From: Flavobacterium hydatis
Lineage (GTDB): Bacteria; Bacteroidota; Bacteroidia; Flavobacteriales; Flavobacteriaceae
Direction of reading: 5' to 3'
DNA: 64,000 bases
NCBI RefSeq assembly: GCF_000737695.1
Contig: NZ_JPRM01000042.1
Span: 58,607-122,606, forward strand
Shown here one piece after another: positions 44,969-54,393 of this stretch. A model generated the notes under the pieces. The model saw only the letters and a program-made list of their open reading frames with translations, was not told where the DNA came from and did no database searches. Positions within the stretch are counted from its first letter, which is position 1. Each line of letters opens with the position of its first letter. The position numbers were made by a program, and so were the translations under genes.

Positions 44969-45454
44969 ATGAATACCGAACAAGTAAGATTGTGGAATGA
45001 AATTAAAAATTTTGAGCTCGATGATCCTGACATTTCTTTTAGTTTTACAGATAGACTTGCCAGAGAAAATGGCTGGACAATCGAATATTCTATCCGAGCG
45101 ATTTTAGAATACAAAAAATTCATTTTTCTCTTAACCATTGCAAACCATCCATTAACTCCATCGGATCAAGTTGACCAGGTTTGGCACTTACACCTACTCT
45201 ACACGCAATCCTATTGGGAAGATTTTTGCGAAAACACCATCAAAAGAAGAATTCATCACGGGCCTACAAAAGGCGGTGATACCGAGAAAAGCAAATACAC
45301 CAATTATTACGAAAAAACCAAAGAATTATATCTTGAAATTTTCAAAGTCGAATTGCCAAGAGATATTTGGCCGTCAAGCGAAATAAGATTTACCGAAATT
45401 AACTTTGAAAGAATAAATCGAGATAGAAACTGGATTATAAAAAAACCATTTTAA
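44969..45454 (+). CDS. Glycine-rich-domain-like (GRDP/DUF1399-type) protein
   Basis: The 161-residue protein has the GRDP-like signature ANHPLTPSDQVDQVWHLHLL followed by YTQSYWEDFC. The family is best known from plant and bacterial proteins of unknown function; here only this domain is present. No signal peptide. Its stop is directly followed by the ATG of the next gene, so they are coupled. Confidence 0.82.
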   Translation: MNTEQVRLWNEIKNFELDDPDISFSFTDRLARENGWTIEYSIRAILEYKKFIFLLTIANHPLTPSDQVDQVWHLHLLYTQSYWEDFCENTIKRRIHHGPTKGGDTEKSKYTNYYEKTKELYLEIFKVELPRDIWPSSEIRFTEINFERINRDRNWIIKKPF

Positions 45455-46204
45455 ATGAAATATTTATCTGAACTAACCCCTGCAGAGATATTAATATTAA
45501 CTAAAGAAAATGTAACTCAGCAAGAACTTTTAAAAATAACTTTCATAGATTTATTATTTAAGCAAGTTTTAAAAACCTTTGAAGTAGAAAGACAGTTTCA
45601 TGTTAGAGAAAAAGTGAGAGTCTATAAATATGTTGGCATAGGACAAAACTATAGACACTATGATTCTAAAAATCACGAAAGACTATTTCTATCTACTTTT
45701 GGAACAGATAATACCGTTGAAATATTGTTTACAAATTTGGTTAAAATTGCTTATCAAAAATCGATAACAATACAGGATTTAAAAAATGATATAATACAAA
45801 CTCCAACACTGAAAAAATGCTTTACTCAAAACATCTTTCAACAATTTTTTTATGGGTACAGTTTTACAGAATATGGGAAGGAATTAAAACAAAAGGTTAA
45901 AAAAGAAATTCAAGACGCAGGAAATCAGCTTTCGGACATCGAAAACATCGAAAATCAGAAAGCAATTGAACTAATAAAAATAATTGGAGCAAATATATTT
46001 CTGTTAGTAAATCTTAATTACGAACTATTAAATCAAATTGATAAAGATTTAGCAATCCAAATTAATCAAACTAATACAAATGACGGAGCAAGTGGTTGCA
46101 GTACTTCCTGGAGTTTTGATGATTACTCTTCTAGTTTTGACAGTGGTTGTAGTAGCGGTTGCAGTGGTTGCGGAAGTGGTTGTAGCGGATGCGGAGGAGA
46201 TTAA
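45455..46204 (+). CDS. Protein with a Cys/Gly-rich C-terminal tail
   Basis: The 249-residue protein has a helical N-terminal part (LTPAEILILTKENVTQQELL), one hydrophobic segment (IIGANIFLLVNLNYELL) and a tail of about 35 residues dominated by Ser, Gly and Cys (SGCSSGCSGCGSGCSGCGGD), with nine Cys. Similar tails occur in TIGR04222-like Bacteroidetes proteins, but I cannot confirm that family. The tail could bind metal or be cross-linked. Gene order with the GRDP-like protein and a lipoprotein suggests an operon of three. Confidence 0.7.
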   Translation: MKYLSELTPAEILILTKENVTQQELLKITFIDLLFKQVLKTFEVERQFHVREKVRVYKYVGIGQNYRHYDSKNHERLFLSTFGTDNTVEILFTNLVKIAYQKSITIQDLKNDIIQTPTLKKCFTQNIFQQFFYGYSFTEYGKELKQKVKKEIQDAGNQLSDIENIENQKAIELIKIIGANIFLLVNLNYELLNQIDKDLAIQINQTNTNDGASGCSTSWSFDDYSSSFDSGCSSGCSGCGSGCSGCGGD

Positions 46205-46226
46205 AAAAAAATTAAAAACAGTACTT

Positions 46227-46802
46227 ATGAAATATTTTAAACCCTATTCTGCTTTATTCATCTTATTCTTTTTAACGGGTTGCATCGGAAATATGAGTCC
46301 TACAGGCGGAAATTCTTCGCCACATTATCCTTATTTTATTACGACAAAACCATTGGTCGTTAAGAAAATAGTAGTTCCAGTAGGAACAAAACTAGTTTAT
46401 GAAGAACAGTACTTTAAAGAAGATAAACAAGATAAAATAATGAACGAGGAAAATCTTATAACGATAGAATTTCCAACTGGGAAACCATTAAATTGGGGTG
46501 GAGTTCCTGTAACTTCAATTGACAAATTTTTTAATTCAGAAATGAAAGGTTTTACCGTTAATGCTGACTTTGATAAATTAAGTAATGATAAAAAAACTAA
46601 ATTCTCTGAACTGTGGCAAAGTTGTAGTAATGATTTAGGAATAACAGTCAAAAACACAGATGATTGGTCTTTCAATACAAAAAACATCTCCGATGTAGAG
46701 AGTTGTAGTGTAAACTACCAACGCTATTTTAAGGAAGATGCTAGTCAGCAAAAGTTTTTAAATGATATCTATAGCGAACTATTAAAAATCGGTTCAAAGT
46801 AA
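46227..46802 (+). CDS. Lipoprotein of unknown function
   Basis: I choose the ATG at 46227 (MKYFKPYSALFILFFLTGCI), because it gives a lipobox at Cys 19; the frame is open to 46080 but that part overlaps the Cys-rich tail in another frame and is hydrophobic junk. The product is 191 residues, with LNWGGVPVTSIDKFFNSEMK and a C-terminal part with two Cys. No family recognised. It lies 22 bases after the preceding gene. Confidence 0.72.
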   Translation: MKYFKPYSALFILFFLTGCIGNMSPTGGNSSPHYPYFITTKPLVVKKIVVPVGTKLVYEEQYFKEDKQDKIMNEENLITIEFPTGKPLNWGGVPVTSIDKFFNSEMKGFTVNADFDKLSNDKKTKFSELWQSCSNDLGITVKNTDDWSFNTKNISDVESCSVNYQRYFKEDASQQKFLNDIYSELLKIGSK

Positions 46803-46858
46803 AACAGCAAACGGATAGAATAAAACGAAATTATTAAACATTAAATAATAAACATTAT

Positions 46859-47038
46859 ATGAAGAACTTTATGTACATAATTTTTATGCTGGTTTTAGGA
46901 AAAGGAATTTATAACGAGTTTAATTTTGAAACCCTAAGATTTGAAAAACTTGGATTATCTATTTTATATCTGATAGTATTTTTTGTATTTGCTTTTCTTT
47001 TGATAAAGAATAATATAAATAAAAAAAGTAACGGATAA
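46859..47038 (+). CDS. Small two-TM membrane protein
   Basis: A 59-residue frame starts MKNFMYIIFMLVLGKGIYNE and has a second hydrophobic stretch (LSILYLIVFFVFAFLLIK) and a basic end. It follows the lipoprotein gene by 56 bases on the same strand. The layout suits a real small membrane protein, but it could be chance. Confidence 0.45.
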   Translation: MKNFMYIIFMLVLGKGIYNEFNFETLRFEKLGLSILYLIVFFVFAFLLIKNNINKKSNG

Positions 47039-47208
47039 AAAACGTTCTTAATAATTAAGGAGTACTTCTGAAAGCACAAAAAAGATGTAGTAAATAAACT
47101 CAAAAATATGCAAGAAGCCCAGATAGATTTGACTCAATCAAGAGAAATAAATGGTTAGACATAGATTTATAACTCTTATTTTTGCATACAGAACAAAGTC
47201 ATCATTAA

Positions 47209-48681
47209 TTGAAAAAAGAGGAAGTGGAAAAAGGAGAAAATGAAGAGGTAAGCTGGACTATTTGCCAGGAATGCCAAGGACGTGGCAAAAAAAGCAGAAG
47301 AATCAGCAAGAAAGCCCGACTCCAATACCAAATGGCACTCGATCAATTTGAAAAAAACAAAGGCGAAGGAACTGCTCCAATTCAACCTAAAGGAAATTTA
47401 TACTCCTGCCCTATCTGTCACGGATCTGGATTGGTACATGCTGCTAGTCCTCCTACTGTAGATAAAGAAAATTATCCACACGTTGCCATTATTGGTGCTG
47501 GTATAGGCGGAGTTGCTCTGGCTGTAGCTTGCTTACACCGCGGAATCCCTTTTACTCTTTACGAACGCGATAAAGACTTCTCCGCAAGATCTCAGGGCTA
47601 CGGACTCACTTTACAACAAGCTAGTAAAGCCATCGAAGGATTGGGTATTTTCAAACTAAAAGATGGCGTAGTTTCAACAAGGCATCTCGTTCATACTACT
47701 GAAGGAAAAGTAATTGGCGAATGGGGAGTTAGAAAATGGATACAATCTGATGTAAAAACATCTCCCAAACGATCAAATATACATATTGCACGCCAATCTT
47801 TGCGCTTAGAGCTACTTGAGCAACTAGGTAAGCAGGATGTGGTACAATGGGGACACCAATTAATAGATTTTAAAGAATCTGAAGACGGAACTGTTGATTT
47901 AAGCTTTCAGGTAAACGAGAAGATAAAAACCGCAAAGGCAGATCTTGTAGTTGGAGCCGATGGAATTCGTAGTTTAGTACGTAAATCGCTAATTGGCGAT
48001 GATACTACTCCTCTGCGCTATTTAGATTGTATTGTAATATTAGGTATTTGCCCATTAAGCGCTCTCGAAGGCCTTGATAGTACGTTATTAGACTCTGCTA
48101 CAGTATTTCAAACTGCCAATGGCAATGAGCGAATTTATATCATGCCTTATACATCAGATTCGGTTATGTGGCAACTTAGCTTCCCAATGCCCGAAGAAGA
48201 AGCCAAAGCATTAAGTGCCCTAGGTACTCAAGCCCTCAAAGAAGAAGCCTGCCGCAGAACACAGTGGCACGCCCCTATCCCTCAGATAGTAGCCGCAACT
48301 CAAGAAGCTCAAATTTCAGGTTATCCTGTTTATGACAGAGAATTACTCAAAGCCGAAATGCTACAAAAAGGACAGCAAGTAACTCTTATAGGAGATGCTG
48401 CTCACCCAATGAGTCCGTTTAAAGGACAAGGGGCAAATCAGGCGCTACTAGATGCATTATCACTCGCCAGAGGAATCACAAAAGAATGCAGACCTTTATC
48501 TCAATGGAGAAAAGCCGGAATTAGAAAAAGTGCCTTAAATGATTATGAGGCCGAAATGCTAGAACGCAGTGCTATCAAGGTAAAAGATTCAGCTGAAGCC
48601 GCACAGTTCCTACATTCCGAAGTTGTACTCCATGAAGGTGACCAGCCGAGAGGAAGATGTTTGAAGAAAAAAGACATGTAA
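47209..48681 (+). CDS. FAD-dependent monooxygenase with a DnaJ-like zinc-binding N-terminus
   Basis: No in-frame ATG precedes the first Cys motif, so the start is the TTG at 47209 (or a GTG five codons on). Residues 15-85 carry two CxxCxGxG motifs (CQECQGRG and CPICHGSG), the DnaJ cysteine-rich pattern, spaced by a basic helix. From about residue 90 a class A flavin monooxygenase follows: VAIIGAGIGGVALAVACLHR, VVGADGIRSLVRKSL, then LIGDAAHPMSPFKGQGANQA. These enzymes hydroxylate small aromatic or antibiotic substrates (TetX is one relative); the substrate here is unknown. Cytosolic. The codon use looks less AT-rich than that of its neighbours. Confidence 0.85.
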   Translation: MKKEEVEKGENEEVSWTICQECQGRGKKSRRISKKARLQYQMALDQFEKNKGEGTAPIQPKGNLYSCPICHGSGLVHAASPPTVDKENYPHVAIIGAGIGGVALAVACLHRGIPFTLYERDKDFSARSQGYGLTLQQASKAIEGLGIFKLKDGVVSTRHLVHTTEGKVIGEWGVRKWIQSDVKTSPKRSNIHIARQSLRLELLEQLGKQDVVQWGHQLIDFKESEDGTVDLSFQVNEKIKTAKADLVVGADGIRSLVRKSLIGDDTTPLRYLDCIVILGICPLSALEGLDSTLLDSATVFQTANGNERIYIMPYTSDSVMWQLSFPMPEEEAKALSALGTQALKEEACRRTQWHAPIPQIVAATQEAQISGYPVYDRELLKAEMLQKGQQVTLIGDAAHPMSPFKGQGANQALLDALSLARGITKECRPLSQWRKAGIRKSALNDYEAEMLERSAIKVKDSAEAAQFLHSEVVLHEGDQPRGRCLKKKDM

Positions 48682-48706
48682 ATAAAACTTAAATAGTTGG
48701 TTGGAT

Positions 48707-49159
48707 TTATACACCATCTTTTTTTGAGATTTCCAAATTTGGAGGAGGTAGATTATACAATTTATTTCTGTCATTTTTATCAATTAACAATATGATATCC
48801 ATAGGTGGGTCGCAATTATCATTAGTATTACCATCAATATTTATAATTTTTGATGATTCTTTTGTGGCTATAATAAAATTGGAGTAATCCGCAGATGAAT
48901 AAAAATAAATTTTACTGTTTTTTATAGTAGTTAAACCTAAAAAAGAGCTTGCAAAAACAGGTTCTGAATTACTTATAATAATTTTATTTTTAAAAATTTC
49001 AATTATTATATTATTAGAATTACAAGGAGGATTATTGTCGACTTTTTTAATAAAAGATTCTACTTCTAGCATTAAATCTTGATTAATAATTTTTACATCT
49101 TCATCATTCTTACAAGATATAATCAGAAAACATATGATAGTGAGAAACAAATATTTCAT
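48707..49159 (-). CDS. Lipoprotein of unknown function
   Basis: The 150-residue product has a lipobox (FLIISCKNDED, Cys 16) and an otherwise unrecognised sequence with KIINIDGNTNDNCDPPMDII. It is convergent with the monooxygenase gene. Function unknown. Confidence 0.6.
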   Translation of the reverse strand: MKYLFLTIICFLIISCKNDEDVKIINQDLMLEVESFIKKVDNNPPCNSNNIIIEIFKNKIIISNSEPVFASSFLGLTTIKNSKIYFYSSADYSNFIIATKESSKIINIDGNTNDNCDPPMDIILLIDKNDRNKLYNLPPPNLEISKKDGV

Positions 49160-49351
49160 GTGAATTAAGTTTTTTCTAAAGTAAAACTGAAGTCTCCTGA
49201 CTTTATGCTTGTACCAATATACTTTTTATTTTTTTTGAACTCTTAACTTTTAATCTATTTTTCTATCTTAGTCAATACGAAATTTCAAGTCTTTACAGAG
49301 CGAGAAACGTAAAACAATTGAACCGTTATCTTTATAATAATATAACAAACA

Positions 49352-50584
49352 ATGAAAAAAACATTCTTAATCCTTTTACTTTCAATACTAATCTTTTCAT
49401 TTAAACAAAAAAATGAAACTGATCGAATAACCGAAAAAAATAATATTTCAAAAAATGATACACTAACCAAAAACTTAAATTTAGCTTATAAAAAAGGGGC
49501 CATAATTGGGTTTTCAGTTTCCGTAGTAAATGAAAAGGGATTAATTTATGATAAAGGTTTTGGATTTACAGATATAGAGCAAAAAAAGGCATACACATCA
49601 AATACAATTCAAAACATAGCTTCAATATCAAAAACACTAATAGGAATATCTTTATTTAAAGCACAAGAATTAGGAAAGTTAAATATAAACGACCCGATTA
49701 ATAAATACTTGCCATTCAAGATTGTCAATCCAAATCATCCTGAAATTCCAATCTTAATAAAACATTTGGCTTATCATACATCTTCAATTACTGATCTTGA
49801 TGAAGTCTATGCAAAATCGTATGTTTTGACAAAAAGTAAACATGATGAAAATGAAGGTGTTTACGACTACTTCAATAAACCCGAAAGCTATATTCCATTA
49901 TTAGATTTCATGCAAAATAGTCTTACTGAAAATGGAAAATGGTATTCAAAAAACACATTTTTAAATAGTGAACCGGGAGAAAAGCGAGAATATTCGAATA
50001 TAGCTGCTGCTCTTTGCGCTTTAGTAATAGAATCTGCAACGGGACAAGATTATGCTTCATTTACAAAAGAAAATATCTTAAAACCTTTAAAAATGAATTC
50101 CTCTGGTTGGTCATCAAAAGATATCGATGTTAGTAAACGTTCGAGATTATTTGCCAACAAAGATAAAATGATTGCCGAGTATTCGCTTATAACATATCCT
50201 GACGGTGGATTTCTAACATCGAGCAAGGACTTAGGGTTATTTTTAACAGAACTCATAAAAGGATATGAAGGAAAAGGAAAACTTTTAAAGAAAGGAAGTT
50301 ACAAGAAACTCTTCGAGAAACAAACATTTTCCAGCGATGGAAAAAAAGAAGAATATGGCGTTTTTATTGAATTTCGTGATTCTTTTCTAAACATCAAAAA
50401 TGATCTGATTGGTCATAACGGTTCTGATCCAGGAGTATTTACAGCCATGTACTTTAATCCTATAACAAAAACAGGTACAATCGTTCTAGTAAATACTGAT
50501 ACAGATTTTACCGCTAATGTTTGGCCAGAAATAGAGCTAATATGGAAATCCTTATCAGATTATCAAAATACAATTAAAAAATAA
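49352..50584 (+). CDS. Serine beta-lactamase-like hydrolase
   Basis: The 410-residue product has a hydrophobic N-terminus (FLILLLSILIFSF), SISK at S91-K94, YSN at 214-216 (REYSNIAAALCALVIE) and IGHNGSDPG as third motif. All catalytic motifs are present. It probably acts as an esterase or peptidase outside the inner membrane. A small beta-rich protein gene follows 69 bases on. Confidence 0.9.
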   Translation: MKKTFLILLLSILIFSFKQKNETDRITEKNNISKNDTLTKNLNLAYKKGAIIGFSVSVVNEKGLIYDKGFGFTDIEQKKAYTSNTIQNIASISKTLIGISLFKAQELGKLNINDPINKYLPFKIVNPNHPEIPILIKHLAYHTSSITDLDEVYAKSYVLTKSKHDENEGVYDYFNKPESYIPLLDFMQNSLTENGKWYSKNTFLNSEPGEKREYSNIAAALCALVIESATGQDYASFTKENILKPLKMNSSGWSSKDIDVSKRSRLFANKDKMIAEYSLITYPDGGFLTSSKDLGLFLTELIKGYEGKGKLLKKGSYKKLFEKQTFSSDGKKEEYGVFIEFRDSFLNIKNDLIGHNGSDPGVFTAMYFNPITKTGTIVLVNTDTDFTANVWPEIELIWKSLSDYQNTIKK

Positions 50585-50653
50585 AAACCTGCTGCAGTCA
50601 TAAACGACCTAACAGTAAATTTAGCAACTACCAATATAACTAAAACCAACAAA

Positions 50654-50998
50654 ATGATTGACTTTAATTTTAATAATAAAAAGTTTGCACTTATTCAAAA
50701 TTCCGATAACGGCCAAGTAAATACAGAAACTATTTTTAATTACAAACAAAACGACAATCTTGTTACTGCCGATTATTTTGGAGGAACTATAAGGTACGGA
50801 AAAGTTATTGCTGAATTAAAAGGTGATGAATTAAATATGCTTTATCAATGCTTAACAACAGATAATCAATTGAAAGCAGGAAAAGCAATAGCAAAAATCG
50901 AGTTGACGGAAAATAACAAAATCAAATTATCTTTAAATTGGGAATGGCTCACAAACGGAAACGACAAAGGCAAATCCGAGTATATAGAAATTGGATAA
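50654..50998 (+). CDS. Small beta-rich cytosolic protein
   Basis: The 114-residue protein has alternating strands (VTADYFGGTIRYGKVIAEL, then KIKLSLNWEWLTNGNDKGKS). Relatives of this kind are often labelled N-acetylglutamate synthase in genomes, a label not supported by any acetyltransferase motif here. Function unknown. Confidence 0.65.
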   Translation: MIDFNFNNKKFALIQNSDNGQVNTETIFNYKQNDNLVTADYFGGTIRYGKVIAELKGDELNMLYQCLTTDNQLKAGKAIAKIELTENNKIKLSLNWEWLTNGNDKGKSEYIEIG

Positions 50999-51157
50999 GA
51001 CAACTACATTATGAATCGAGTTTTCAACGTATTTTATTAAAGGAGAAATCTACCTAAACCTATTATAATAGATTGACAAGTAAGTTTGTATATTTTGAAC
51101 CTATCATAAAAAACAATAAATTGAGAAGATGTACATTACTTTCGAGAAACAAAAACC

Positions 51158-51187
51158 ATAATAATAATAATAATAATAATAATAATA
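51158..51187 (+). repeat. ATA trinucleotide microsatellite in a 5' region
   Basis: Ten perfect ATA units (30 bases) end 22 bases before the ATG at 51210. Such tracts gain and lose units by slippage; here a change would alter promoter or leader spacing without touching the reading frame. Confidence 0.85.
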
Positions 51188-51209
51188 TTTCCAAAGCAGA
51201 ATATAAATT

Positions 51210-51788
51210 ATGAAATTCAAAATAAAAAATATTCTATTTCCTTCATTCCTTGTATTATGTTCTTTTGTAAAACTTCAAGACCAAGATATTGAAACAGGAT
51301 TTTCAGAAACTTGTTTAAAAATTAGTAGCGAATATGAAATGGAAGATGAACACGGAAATGTGTTTAATAACAAAACCCATAAGTTTTTAAGTTTACCCGA
51401 GTTTAGCAAAATATTAAAAACTGTTTCAAAATATGATTTGGACAAAAATACTAAATATGAGTTTGAAGAAAGTAATATTGGGAAAATTGAAAAAAAAGTT
51501 TGGAAAAATATCACAAAAGAGAATAAACTCATAAGTTTAAAAAAGTTAACTTTCAAAACTGTCATTGAACAAGAATTTAGTGGAGGAAAATTTAAAAATG
51601 AATTTGAAATTATTGATTATACAATAACCCGAAATGAAAAACCAAAGAAAATATATTTAAGAATTATAGAAAATGAATTTGAAAGAATTACAATTGATAA
51701 TGTAGAATATACAGGAGTTTTTGAAAGTAGATTATTAGGAATTGACGAAGCAGAAGAAGAATTTGATAATCTATTAAATAAAAAATAA
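51210..51788 (+). CDS. Protein of unknown function downstream of an ATA repeat
   Basis: The 192-residue protein starts MKFKIKNILFPSFLVLCSFV, a probable signal or anchor. The rest is Lys/Glu-rich (YDLDKNTKYEFEESNIGKIE) with no recognised domain. Its leader carries the ATA microsatellite, so expression could vary between clones. Confidence 0.6.
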   Translation: MKFKIKNILFPSFLVLCSFVKLQDQDIETGFSETCLKISSEYEMEDEHGNVFNNKTHKFLSLPEFSKILKTVSKYDLDKNTKYEFEESNIGKIEKKVWKNITKENKLISLKKLTFKTVIEQEFSGGKFKNEFEIIDYTITRNEKPKKIYLRIIENEFERITIDNVEYTGVFESRLLGIDEAEEEFDNLLNKK

Positions 51789-51951
51789 GAATCAATCGAA
51801 TTAACAAATTATAGAATGGTTAGGTAAAAGGTTATGCATAAAACAAATACGCAATTTTGACAAAACAAATTTTATAATTAAGATAGACTTTTAAAAAAGT
51901 ATAGTTTACCAAAAACCGACTTAAATCAAAAATAGAAACTAAAATAAAAAA

Positions 51952-52389
51952 ATGGTAGGAAATTGGAAAGGTTATTATAAGTTTGAAAATGAAAGAATAC
52001 AAAAAGCAATTGGTTTTGAAAAAACTGATTTTGAAATTATAATTGAAAATTTTGATGGAATTAATTTTGATGGAATTGTAAATGATGATATCAAAACTGG
52101 AGGAATGGAAGAAACTGGAGAAATTACGGGAAAAATTGTAAATAATAAAATTTCATTCAAAAAAATGATGCCTGTACATAATCAGATAGATGCTAAAGGA
52201 GAAAGAAAAAACATTAAAGGAAAACATCCAGTATTATATTATTATGGAACCTTATCCGAAAATGAAACTGAAATTATTGGAACTTGGAAATTCAAAAAAA
52301 CATTAGGTTTTTTATTTGGTGTTATTCCCGTTTTTTATCGTCCCGGAAATGGAACTTGGAAAATGAATTTATATAACGAAAGTAAATAA
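51952..52389 (+). CDS. Cytosolic protein of unknown function
   Basis: The 145-residue protein has no signal peptide and a beta-rich pattern: MVGNWKGYYKFENERIQKAI, then FDGIVNDDIKTGGMEETGEI and EIIGTWKFKKTLGFLFGVIP. The layout resembles small lipocalin-like or accessory proteins. No family is certain. Confidence 0.6.
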   Translation: MVGNWKGYYKFENERIQKAIGFEKTDFEIIIENFDGINFDGIVNDDIKTGGMEETGEITGKIVNNKISFKKMMPVHNQIDAKGERKNIKGKHPVLYYYGTLSENETEIIGTWKFKKTLGFLFGVIPVFYRPGNGTWKMNLYNESK

Positions 52390-52479
52390 AGAAACAACCG
52401 TTTCTAGTAATTTGCAGGCTTAGTTACACAAGATATGATAAGCGCAGAGAGCATTTCTGCACTATATTTTTTTATTAGC

Positions 52480-53229
52480 TCAATCATCAATTTTTAAATA
52501 CCCCTTTTCGGCTAAATAATTATTAGCAACAAAGGCAATGTTAAAAAACATTGCATATGCTATTTTAGCTTTATCAGTGAAGACATCGTTACTAACGTCT
52601 TGTGCTGAAAAATAAAAAAACATATTGAATAGTATAAAAAAGGCACATATACAAAATGCAACAATTCCAGAGTTAATATAAACTTTGAATTTTAACAAAT
52701 ATAGTTCAGCAGATTTTTTGGGATTAAAAAGTATATATCCGATGTTCAAAAATAAAAAACTATAAACACCATAATATAATTCAGATTCATTTAAATTTCT
52801 TGCAAATCTAAATGGAAATTTTAAAACTTCTAAAACTGGTATTCCTATAAGGCTAATAGTTAAGATTAATAAAATAATTATAAATGTGTTGAATAAGGTA
52901 AAAAGGAAAGTAATTAAAAAAGGAGTTAATTTGTTGCTTAATGATATAATATTATACCCCTTTATATCAAAATATTCCTTCTTTTGCTTTATTCGATTTT
53001 CTATTCCTTTTTTTGTTTGGATAAATAGATTTAAAGGATTCAATATCGCAAAAAATATAAGTAATATTATTGATGATACTTGAAAAAATAATAAATTCAT
53101 AATATCAGCTCCTTCTTTTTCATAAAAATCTTTAGAGTAAAACTTAAACAAATAAAGAATAGAATAACTCAAATTAAAAATGAAAATTGTGATAAAAAAG
53201 AAGCTGTGTTTTTTTGTTATTGAATTCAT
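52480..53229 (-). CDS. Polytopic membrane protein of unknown function
   Basis: The 249-residue protein has about five membrane segments, for example FFFITIFIFNLSYSILYLF, LLFFQVSSIILLIFFAIL and VAFCICAFFILFNMFFYF. No motif is recognised. It lies alone between the orphan genes and the DUF4280 cassette. Confidence 0.65.
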   Translation of the reverse strand: MNSITKKHSFFFITIFIFNLSYSILYLFKFYSKDFYEKEGADIMNLLFFQVSSIILLIFFAILNPLNLFIQTKKGIENRIKQKKEYFDIKGYNIISLSNKLTPFLITFLFTLFNTFIIILLILTISLIGIPVLEVLKFPFRFARNLNESELYYGVYSFLFLNIGYILFNPKKSAELYLLKFKVYINSGIVAFCICAFFILFNMFFYFSAQDVSNDVFTDKAKIAYAMFFNIAFVANNYLAEKGYLKIDD

Positions 53230-53448
53230 TTTATATTCTTTAGGCTAAATTTTTCTATTTTATTATTGTTTTTTGCGAACAACTTATATTTGTTATTGGT
53301 ACTAATGTAAAAAACGATATTTTTTATTAAAATCATAACCTCATTTTAAAAGCTTTCAATTTCTATGACTGTGCTATTAAATTAATCAAATTGGAATTAT
53401 CTTCTGTTTCCCTTTTATATTTTCAATTGACAATATTATTTAAACTCT

Positions 53449-54393
53449 TTATCTGATTACTTCTAATGATCCTCCTGCACGTGGACGGTGCAATATAAGC
53501 CCATAACAGGTGTAATTTCCATTAGCATCTTCTCTCATCAATGAGGAAAAATTCAAGTAATATTTATCTGTTTTGACAAGAGCTACCATTTTTCCATTAC
53601 CATAAAACTTCATCTTATATTGATCAAATATAAAAGGTCTTGTATCATTCAAATCTTTTATCCACTCATCTATTATTATCTGAGTATCATCAGGCTTGTT
53701 TTCAAAACCTGCTTGCTGAAGTTCTAGAGTTCTATTATAATAATTTCCAGCTAGAGTATTAATGTCTTTTCCTTCATAGGTTTTGATCATTTCTTTATAA
53801 AATTTTTCAACTTCTAATTTCAGATCTTTACTATCTTCCTTACTTAAATCTACGCTGTTTTCCCACCCTTTCAATTGATAAGGGAGCTTAGCTTCAAATT
53901 CCAAGTTTATCTCATAGTATGGTAATGCTTCTTTGAGTTTAGACATGGTATATTTAAAAACTTCAACATGTTGTGCAGCTTTGTCTCTCTTATAATCTCC
54001 TTTAGTTATTCTAAATTCAAGTTCGGAATAATCAGGATCTATTAGCTTCCCCATGTCAAAATTTTTATCTACCGGGGGAGTCATTCGTATGGTCACTTTT
54101 TGCATTCCTGATTTTAATAATGCAGGATTAATAGGGAAAGAACCAGTTCTTGTACCTGATTCATATTTTTTATCAACAGGATAATCGTTAATTAAAAATT
54201 CATAGCTAAAACCACCTGCCTTATTTATGTGCAGCGTGTAACTAGGATTGTAATCGTATAATTTTACTTCTTTATAAATAGTTGCAATTTTTTGAATGTT
54301 CTCTTTGCTCATAATATTTTCTTTTTTTACTTCTTTTTGAGCGCAGCTCAATAAACTTATACTTAAACAGAATAAAGTAATTATTTTTTTCAT
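53449..54393 (-). CDS. Lipoprotein, putative immunity partner of the 956-residue protein
   Basis: The 314-residue product has a lipobox (SISLLSCAQKE, Cys 17). It has a beta-rich N-terminal part (YTLHINKAGGFSYEFLINDY) and a helical C-terminal part. Its ATG overlaps the stop of the 956-residue gene as ATGA, so the two are translationally coupled. Position after a PAAR-like/large-protein pair and a membrane-anchored periplasmic location fit an immunity protein or an accessory lipoprotein; that role is inferred. Confidence 0.7.
   Translation of the reverse strand: MKKIITLFCLSISLLSCAQKEVKKENIMSKENIQKIATIYKEVKLYDYNPSYTLHINKAGGFSYEFLINDYPVDKKYESGTRTGSFPINPALLKSGMQKVTIRMTPPVDKNFDMGKLIDPDYSELEFRITKGDYKRDKAAQHVEVFKYTMSKLKEALPYYEINLEFEAKLPYQLKGWENSVDLSKEDSKDLKLEVEKFYKEMIKTYEGKDINTLAGNYYNRTLELQQAGFENKPDDTQIIIDEWIKDLNDTRPFIFDQYKMKFYGNGKMVALVKTDKYYLNFSSLMREDANGNYTCYGLILHRPRAGGSLEVIR

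Noticed and set aside
46080..46226. N-terminal extension of the lipoprotein gene at 46227
   Set aside because: It is a valine-rich frame produced by the Cys/Gly-tail codons of the gene before it; starting at 46227 gives a clean lipoprotein signal.
47041..47208. Short coding remnant before the monooxygenase gene
   Set aside because: A few dozen codons are open in more than one frame, but none has a signal, a motif or similarity to anything else in the window.
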